Assembly: GCA_018057635.1 (NCBI GenBank)
Contig: JAGPDJ010000141.1
Span: 1-6,621, forward strand
Direction of reading: 5' to 3'
Origin: Ferruginibacter sp.
Lineage (GTDB): Bacteria > Bacteroidota > Bacteroidia > Chitinophagales > Chitinophagaceae
Length of the DNA: 6,621 nt
Shown here: positions 1 to 4,792 of the stretch, piece after piece
Numbering within the stretch: position 1 is the stretch's first letter
Layout: every line of letters begins with the position of its first letter
Notes under the pieces: generated by a model
Databases searched by the model: none
Told to the model about the DNA's origin: nothing
What the model saw: only the letters and a program-made list of their open reading frames with translations
Position numbers and translations under genes: made by a program

Positions 1-250
1 GTAAGGTATCTCTTCCAATTCCGCCGCTGTTATCAGTTACCCGGAGTTCAAATTTATAAACACCCTGTGTAAGTCCTGTTACTGAAGTATTAGCGGCAGC
101 AGGGTTTGTAATATTACCGGCAGCAGGGCCCGACACTTTAGTCCAGGAGTATGCGGAAACTGTTCCATCCGGATCAATGCCTGCTCCTGTAAACGAAACT
201 GCATTGGTTGGCAATGTAATCGTTTGGTCAGAACCTGCATTGGCAACAGG
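1..250 (-). repeat. Sixth PKD-like repeat of gene A, cut by the window edge
   Basis: Directly after the CBM6 module the PKD-like motif resumes: PVANAGSDQTITLPTNA, then GAGIDPDGTVSAYSWTKVSGP, and YKFELRVTDNSGGIGRDTL at the edge. Its distal half resembles repeat 1 more than its neighbours: 28 of 29 bases agree between 6-34 and 1890-1918. The array therefore continues past the left edge. Confidence 0.9.
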
Positions 251-3200
251 TAAAATATTGGACGTTGTACTGAATGTAACAAAATTAATATTGAATCCGC
301 CTGTAAGGCAATAAATGCGCATCTGCCTGTAGCCTGCACTTAAATTGATATTATTTACAGTTACTGATTGCCATACCTGGTACCCACCTGTATTGGGAGA
401 AGTGATGGTTGCAATTGTAATACCATCTATCTCAACCCTGAAAGAGGACACCGCATTCAATGATGCAACCCTTGCCTGTAATGTATATACACCGGAACTT
501 AACACATTCACTGAGTATTTCATCCATTCACCGGGATCAGTCCAGCCAATATATGCAACACCTTCAGTGGTATTCTGCATATCTACATATTCCGATGGCC
601 TGAATGCGCCTCCAAGATTTTCCGGGCTGCTGTCATAATAGGCTATATCCTGGCCACCAATGTCAAAATTCTCAACCTGTATGGTTCCGGGTATCGGCCA
701 GGGAGTTCCGCCAAAAGCATTGTTGGCAGCTGGTGCTGCGTTTACTGTTACCTGTAAGGTATCTTTATCAGTAGCGCCGCTGTTATCTGTAACTTTTAAT
801 TCAAATAAATAAGTTCCCTGTACAAGGGCAGTTACTGTTGTATTAGAAGCAGCTGCAGTGGTTATGTTTCCTGCTGCCGGACCTGATACCTTTGTCCATG
901 CATAAGCTGAAATTGTTCCATCTGAATCGGTTCCGGATCCTGTTAAGGCAACGGAACTTGTTGGCAATGTGATAGTTTGATCAGCTCCAGCATTGGCAAC
1001 AGGAACCTGGTTTGAAGCATTCACATTTACCTGCACGGTATCTCTTCCGATAGCAGCACCATTATCCGTTACTTTTAATTCAAATTTATAAATTCCCTGT
1101 GTTAGTGATGTTACTGTTGTAGATGCTGATGAAGCAGAAGTAATTGTTCCGCCTGATGGCCCTGAAACCTTTGTCCATACATAAGAAACTATCGTTCCAT
1201 TAACATCAGATCCACTGCCAGTTAAAGTGGCTGTACTGGTGGGCAATGTGATATTCTGATCCAAACCTGCATTGGCAATTGGTGCCTGGTTGGCCGGGGC
1301 AGCATTAACGGTAACCTGCACCTGGTCTGTTGCCAATGCACCGTTATTGTCTGTTACCCTGAGTTCATAAATATAAACACCCTGAATCAATGATGTTACT
1401 GAAGTTGAAGCTGATGAAGCAGAAGAAATTGTTCCTCCGGATGGCCCTGATACTTTCGTCCAGGCATACGACGCAATGGTTCCATCAACATCAGAACCGC
1501 TGCCAGATAAAGTAGCGGTATTTGTTGGTAATGTGATATTCTGATTTAAACCTGCATTTGCAGTTGGTGCCTGGTTGACCGGGGCTGCATTTACGGTAAC
1601 CTGCACGAGGTCTGTAGCTGATGCATTGTTATTGTCTGTTACCCTGAGTTCAAATATATAAATACCTTGTATTAGTCCGGTAATTGCAGTGGTTGCAGCA
1701 GTAGCACTGCTTATGCTGCCACCTGCAGGGCCAGAAACTTTTGTCCAGGCATAAGAAGCGATAGAACCATCTGAATCCGTACCACTACCGGTTAGCGTTA
1801 CTGAATTTGTTGGTAATACAATGATTTGATCTGCACCTGCATTGGCAAGCGGCGACTGGTTACCGGCAGCATTTACAGTAACTTTCAAAGTATCTCTTCC
1901 AATGCCGCCGCTGTTATCTGTAACTTTTAGTTCCAGCGTATATACACCCTGTACGAGGCCGGTAAAAGTGGTTGTTGCTGTTGCCGGACTTGTAATAGAT
2001 CCGGTAGCCGGGCCAGTGATTTTTGTCCATGCATAAGATGCAATTGTACCATCTGGATCATTGCCACTGCCAGTAAGGCTTACAGAAGATGCAGGTAATG
2101 TTATGGTTTGATCAGCTCCGGCATTTGCAGCTGGTAATACATTACCTGTTCCGTTTTTTATGAGTACAGCAGATGTATAAGGTGCAAGTGTGATTGTTCC
2201 CGGGTAAGATACATTTGCCACATCAATGTAATTGGCACCAAGAGAAATTGTTTTGCTTACTGATGTTTCATTGTATTCAAACCGCAGGTCATTAACTGTT
2301 GTTATTGTTTTAGGTGACTTTTTTGAACCGGCATCCTGGCCTGAAAAAGATTTCCAGCTTGCCAGGTTATAATAGCCACCACCGTTGCCATCAGCAAAAG
2401 CAATAATTGTTACATTATCATCAATTGGCCTGGCATAATAATTATTGTTTCCGGTGAAATAATTTTCTGCAGCATCATAATCGTTTGAAAGATATAAAAC
2501 CCTTTGTGTTGCTGTTCTTGCAATCAACCGGTTGTTATTGAATGTATTATTTATCACTGCAACATTCTGAAATTTGGTCATCCGTAATAATGCAGCACAA
2601 TTGTAAATAGTATTACCGCTTGAATTTACATTTTTGGAATTATTCAGGAATAAGCCGATGTTGATACAATTGCCAATTGTATTATTGGTTATATCGGCAA
2701 ACGAAGCACTTGCATCAAGATAGATCCCTTCTGCAGGCAGGTAATTTGGGTCATTTGTACCACCAACTGCTCCAATAGCATTGAGTACTATATTATCCTT
2801 GATGGTACGTTGGGTATAAGAAGTTTGTCCCTGGCTTGGATAACCATAAATACCACCACCATCATCCTTGATAAAACAGAAGTAATCGATGTAATTATTT
2901 TTAATAACAGTTGCATTACCGTCAAACTTAATACCACAATAGCCTGTATTCTTAATGACATTATAAGAAATATCTCCATTGTTACCATTAGATATGATGC
3001 CCTCATAATTACCGGCAACGCCTTTTCCCATACCTGCAAATATCCCGGTATTGTTTACTGTATTGTTTCTGATCACTGCATTATCTGTAGATGCAGCATT
3101 AATACCTGCATTGTTTGAATGATTGATGAAACAATTTTGCACAGTAAGGTTGGGTGAATTTGGATAGCAATAAACTGCATCATCTCCAGAGTAGGTAATA

Positions 3201-4090
3201 TCACAATTTTGAATAACGATGTTGTTGCTGAAAGAAATATTAAAGGCATCGCTATTAGCACCTTCGAATGAAATATTATCGAAAGTTAAATAAGACTTAC
3301 TGGTAGCAGTTACAAGGTCTGTTATAGAAGCAACCTGAACTGTTCCCGGATTTGCAGAACTGTATATTTTAATTTTTTTGGTAGCCGGATCGAAATACCA
3401 TTCATTTTGAGTATCCAGTGTCCTGGCATCATTCTGAATAAAATAGCCAAATCCGTTAATAGGATCATAATTTACATCAGAAGAAGTATAATTTATTTTG
3501 GTACCTGCATGGCTTGTAATGGGACTCCTGTTAATTACCCAATGTGTCATTTTGATAACCACTTCAGCCCCGGTCCAGTTTGGCGTAGCCGTTAACTGGT
3601 TATCTGTAATTGATGTATTGGCTGTATGGCCTTCATAAGTAAGATAACCAGTATTGGGATACCGTCCCATGGCTGTATTAGCACCATTTATCACAACCAT
3701 ATTGGTGGAACTTAGTGTGGATGCAGCTACTGTACTTTCCCAGATGTTGCTTCCCAGGCTGGTCCATGTATTGACTGTTGTAAAACCAGAGATTATGGGT
3801 TTGGCCCCTGATCCAAAAGCTCCGAATCTAATCGGATTGGCAGCAGTTCCACTTTTTGATACAACGATACTGCCGTAAAAGGTTTCTCCTCTTTTAAAAA
3901 GAACTGAATCACCGGCACTAAGGCTACTGAAAAAGGAATTCAGCTTCGATAAGGTTTTCCATGGAGTTGCCGGGTTTTGCGCCTGCGCACCCGTTCTGCT
4001 GTCATCACCACTTACGGAAGAAAAATAATAATTTGTTGCATGTACTAAATGACCAGCGCACAAAAATGCCAACACAAAAAGAAATCTCAT
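1..4090 (-). CDS. Secreted parallel beta-helix protein with PKD-like repeats and a CBM6 module (3' end outside window)
   Basis: The frame is open from ATG at 4090-4088 to the left edge (1363 codons). Residues 1-18 form a signal peptide. Residues about 19-110 have the N-cap typical of bacterial beta-helix enzymes (GDSVLFKRGETFYGSI, then a GSGAKPIISG motif). Residues about 270-555 are Asn-rich beta-helix coils (repeated xIxNNxI patterns, DDGGGIYGY near residue 410). Residues about 600-650 form a beta-rich tail ending TLAPYTSAVLIKNG. Then come PKD-like domains at about 653-1119, a CBM6-like module at 1129-1275 and another PKD-like domain from 1281. Known relatives of this fold include polysaccharide lyases and glycoside hydrolases, but I cannot assign a substrate or catalytic residues. 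The ATG is chosen because the signal peptide follows it directly and an A-rich leader (AAACAAACGAACA), without Shine-Dalgarno, precedes it, as is usual in Bacteroidota. A T9SS sorting domain may lie past the left edge; this is inference. Confidence 0.93.
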   Translation of the reverse strand, partial: MRFLFVLAFLCAGHLVHATNYYFSSVSGDDSRTGAQAQNPATPWKTLSKLNSFFSSLSAGDSVLFKRGETFYGSIVVSKSGTAANPIRFGAFGSGAKPIISGFTTVNTWTSLGSNIWESTVAASTLSSTNMVVINGANTAMGRYPNTGYLTYEGHTANTSITDNQLTATPNWTGAEVVIKMTHWVINRSPITSHAGTKINYTSSDVNYDPINGFGYFIQNDARTLDTQNEWYFDPATKKIKIYSSANPGTVQVASITDLVTATSKSYLTFDNISFEGANSDAFNISFSNNIVIQNCDITYSGDDAVYCYPNSPNLTVQNCFINHSNNAGINAASTDNAVIRNNTVNNTGIFAGMGKGVAGNYEGIISNGNNGDISYNVIKNTGYCGIKFDGNATVIKNNYIDYFCFIKDDGGGIYGYPSQGQTSYTQRTIKDNIVLNAIGAVGGTNDPNYLPAEGIYLDASASFADITNNTIGNCINIGLFLNNSKNVNSSGNTIYNCAALLRMTKFQNVAVINNTFNNNRLIARTATQRVLYLSNDYDAAENYFTGNNNYYARPIDDNVTIIAFADGNGGGYYNLASWKSFSGQDAGSKKSPKTITTVNDLRFEYNETSVSKTISLGANYIDVANVSYPGTITLAPYTSAVLIKNGTGNVLPAANAGADQTITLPASSVSLTGSGNDPDGTIASYAWTKITGPATGSITSPATATTTFTGLVQGVYTLELKVTDNSGGIGRDTLKVTVNAAGNQSPLANAGADQIIVLPTNSVTLTGSGTDSDGSIASYAWTKVSGPAGGSISSATAATTAITGLIQGIYIFELRVTDNNNASATDLVQVTVNAAPVNQAPTANAGLNQNITLPTNTATLSGSGSDVDGTIASYAWTKVSGPSGGTISSASSASTSVTSLIQGVYIYELRVTDNNGALATDQVQVTVNAAPANQAPIANAGLDQNITLPTSTATLTGSGSDVNGTIVSYVWTKVSGPSGGTITSASSASTTVTSLTQGIYKFELKVTDNGAAIGRDTVQVNVNASNQVPVANAGADQTITLPTSSVALTGSGTDSDGTISAYAWTKVSGPAAGNITTAAASNTTVTALVQGTYLFELKVTDNSGATDKDTLQVTVNAAPAANNAFGGTPWPIPGTIQVENFDIGGQDIAYYDSSPENLGGAFRPSEYVDMQNTTEGVAYIGWTDPGEWMKYSVNVLSSGVYTLQARVASLNAVSSFRVEIDGITIATITSPNTGGYQVWQSVTVNNINLSAGYRQMRIYCLTGGFNINFVTFSTTSNILPVANAGSDQTITLPTNAVSFTGAGIDPDGTVSAYSWTKVSGPAAGNITNPAAANTSVTGLTQGVYKFELRVTDNSGGIGRDTL
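268..706 (-). other. CBM6-type carbohydrate-binding module within gene A
   Basis: About 146 residues match the CBM6 pattern. The domain opens with PGTIQVENFDIGGQ (the usual IEAExFD..G), then AYYDSSPENLGGAFRPSEYV, GWTDPGEWMKYSVNV, the strand pair YTLQARVAS / FRVEIDG, GGYQVWQSVTV, and closes with GGFNINFVTF. Family members bind beta-glucans, xylans, agarose or similar glycans through aromatic residues in a loop-edge cleft. Here the Glu in QVEN, the Trp residues of GEW and VWQ, and the Asn of FNIN are the likely binding and structural positions by analogy. The ligand cannot be predicted from the sequence alone. Confidence 0.87.
734..2134 (-). repeat. Five tandem PKD/K319L-like repeat domains in gene A
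   Basis: Five in-frame units start at 2134, 1852, 1567, 1282 and 1003, giving periods of 282, 285, 285 and 279 bp (94, 95, 95 and 93 residues). Each begins (P)xANAGxxQxITLP, continues GSGxDxDGTIxSYxWTKVSGP in the middle, and ends ELxVTDNxGA...VTVNA. This is the PKD-like fold found in K319L/REJ-type and bacterial surface proteins, where it usually acts as a rigid spacer or adhesion module. Units three and four are the most alike: both have NAGLxQNITLPT and GPSGGTI followed by SASSAS, which suggests a local duplication. Units are joined by short APxNQ or AGNQ linkers. Confidence 0.9.
2430..3290 (-). other. Right-handed parallel beta-helix region of gene A
   Basis: About 285 residues carry the irregular 20-25-residue coil pattern of a parallel beta-helix: NIVIQNCDITYSGDDAV, NLTVQNCFINHSNNAGI, NAVIRNNTVNNTG, DISYNVIKNTGYCGIKF and TVIKNNYIDYF are successive rungs with Asn ladders. 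The segment KDDGGGIYGY lies about mid-helix. Paired acidic residues facing the groove are common in beta-helix lyases and hydrolases, so it is a candidate active or metal-binding site, but this is inference. Several Cys residues occur at rung positions (NCD, NCF, GYC, YFC). The boundaries are approximate. Confidence 0.85.
4037..4090 (-). other. Signal peptide of gene A
   Basis: The first 18 residues, MRFLFVLAFLCAGHLVHA, have a basic residue at position 2, a hydrophobic core and a small-residue A at the expected signal peptidase I site, followed by mature TNYYFSS. There is a Cys at position 11, but it is not in a convincing lipobox at the cleavage site, so Sec export followed by release or T9SS passage fits better than lipoprotein anchoring. 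The cleavage position is a visual estimate. Confidence 0.8.
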
Positions 4091-4275
4091 TGTTCGTTTG
4101 TTTAATAATTGGGGAGTTAAATTATCCTGTAGGTTAAACACCCTGTTGGGTTGAAGTAAAAATTTTTTTTCAAGGGTATAGTCGGGACAAAAGGTATTTT
4201 CGGAATTCAGATTACTAAACCCTTTAACAGGATTTTCGTTAGAAAAATCATCAGATGGGATACGGGACTTAATTA

Positions 4276-4292
4276 CAGGAATTGAATTCCTG
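4276..4292. promoter_or_regulatory. Perfect 17-bp palindrome at the predicted transcript start of gene A
   Basis: The sequence CAGGAATTGAATTCCTG has two perfect 8-bp arms around a single central G. It begins eight bases downstream of the -7 box, where the first transcribed bases of gene A should be. A one-base centre is poor for an RNA hairpin loop but suits a dimeric DNA-binding repressor, so an operator is the simplest functional reading. No regulator gene is visible, so this remains inference. Confidence 0.4.
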
Positions 4293-4299
4293 ATCTGTG

Positions 4300-4307
4300 C
4301 AAATATA
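4300..4307 (-). promoter_or_regulatory. Candidate Bacteroidota -7 box for gene A
   Basis: The minus strand reads TATATTTG, an exact match to the Bacteroidota sigma-70 -7 consensus TAnnTTTG, and it is the only exact match on the minus strand of this spacer. A -33 TTG is not well placed: the nearest upstream TTG lies about 26 bases away rather than the usual 19-21, and only a T-run sits at the expected position. Transcription would begin near 4293, giving a leader of about 200 nt before the gene A ATG. Confidence 0.5.
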
Positions 4308-4644
4308 TGTATTAGTAGGAGTAAAAAATTCAGCAATATGTGATTTAACCATAATAAAATATGGAATACTGAATTCAATAAGTGCTTAACAAGGTTTTTC
4401 AAAAAAGATACTTTACTACATTAACCAATCAAAAAAGCTATACCGTGTTGAAATCCAGTGGCAATAAGCACTGTATCAACAAATTTGATCTCAAGTAGTT
4501 AAAGGTTTGCAGGAGGTTTTTCTGTAGTATTGGATAATTTTCCGACTAATATGATGTGATTATATTCTTCGTGGCAATTTGTTTGCAATAATCAAGCCAA
4601 AAAATTGATTTTATATTTCTCCCAGGTCATTTTTACAACAATAA

Positions 4645-4770
4645 AAGGCGCTTCAAATAATATTTTTCTTTTTTATTTCCAGGCTTTGTATGGTGAATAC
4701 TATTGAATTTCAATTAGAACGATAGTATTTATCCCAACTTCCTGGCTAAAAATATTACTTGAGGCGCCCT
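4645..4770 (-). repeat. Long imperfect inverted repeat downstream of gene B, possible 3'-UTR structure or terminator
   Basis: The arms 4645-4667 and 4748-4770 pair over 23 positions. In a minus-strand transcript there would be 20 Watson-Crick pairs, two G-U wobbles (4758/4657, 4769/4646) and one C-A mismatch (4763/4652). The stem starts 23 bp after the gene B stop, and the transcript reads UUUUAUUGUUG after the second arm. Inside, a 5-bp helix (4679-4683 with 4741-4745) and a further hairpin could stack. Wobble rather than mismatch on the minus strand suggests selection as RNA. The roughly 80-base loop is long for an intrinsic terminator, so a processed or stabilising 3' structure, or a small MITE-like element, is also possible. 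I see no clear target-site duplication. Confidence 0.5.
4696..4729. repeat. Inner hairpin of the gene B downstream structure
   Basis: AATACTAT at 4696-4703 and ATAGTATT at 4722-4729 are perfect 8-bp inverted arms enclosing 18 bases. An overlapping palindrome, ATTGAATTTCAAT (4702-4714), offers a competing fold. It sits within the loop of the larger inverted repeat at 4645-4770 and would be its apical stem-loop. Confidence 0.45.
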
Positions 4771-4792
4771 GTTATTTTAATTTCAAATATTT

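Larger units (their letters stand above)
4091..4792. other. Intergenic region between genes B and A (702 bp)
   Basis: This AT-rich spacer holds no convincing gene on either strand. It contains the candidate gene A promoter (-7 box 4300-4307), a palindrome (4276-4292) and the long inverted repeat after gene B (4645-4770). Between about 4430 and 4640 I see only minor signals: an 8-bp inverted repeat (AGTGCTTA at 4381-4388 against 4465-4472), a CAGTG/CACTG pair at 4456-4473 and short A-tracts. The frame of gene A stays open upstream to a TAA at 4421-4423. The size of the spacer suggests that gene A has its own promoter and is not simply read through from gene B. Confidence 0.7.

Noticed and set aside
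345..638. Plus-strand open frame of 97 codons
   Set aside because: It lies wholly opposite the CBM6 module of gene A, whose protein motifs are clear; the plus-strand translation has no recognisable domain.
2788..3118. Overlapping plus- and minus-strand open frames opposite or out of frame with the beta-helix
   Set aside because: Both overlap the well-supported beta-helix reading frame and have low-complexity Ile/Asn/Met-rich products typical of shadow frames.
4269..4352. Minus-strand 27-codon ORF upstream of gene A
   Set aside because: It starts upstream of the candidate -7 box and so would not be on the predicted transcript; it has no ribosome-binding context and no distinctive composition.
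4510..4516. AGGAGG-like sequence on the plus strand
   Set aside because: No start codon with a meaningful frame follows at a suitable distance, and Bacteroidota rarely rely on Shine-Dalgarno sequences.
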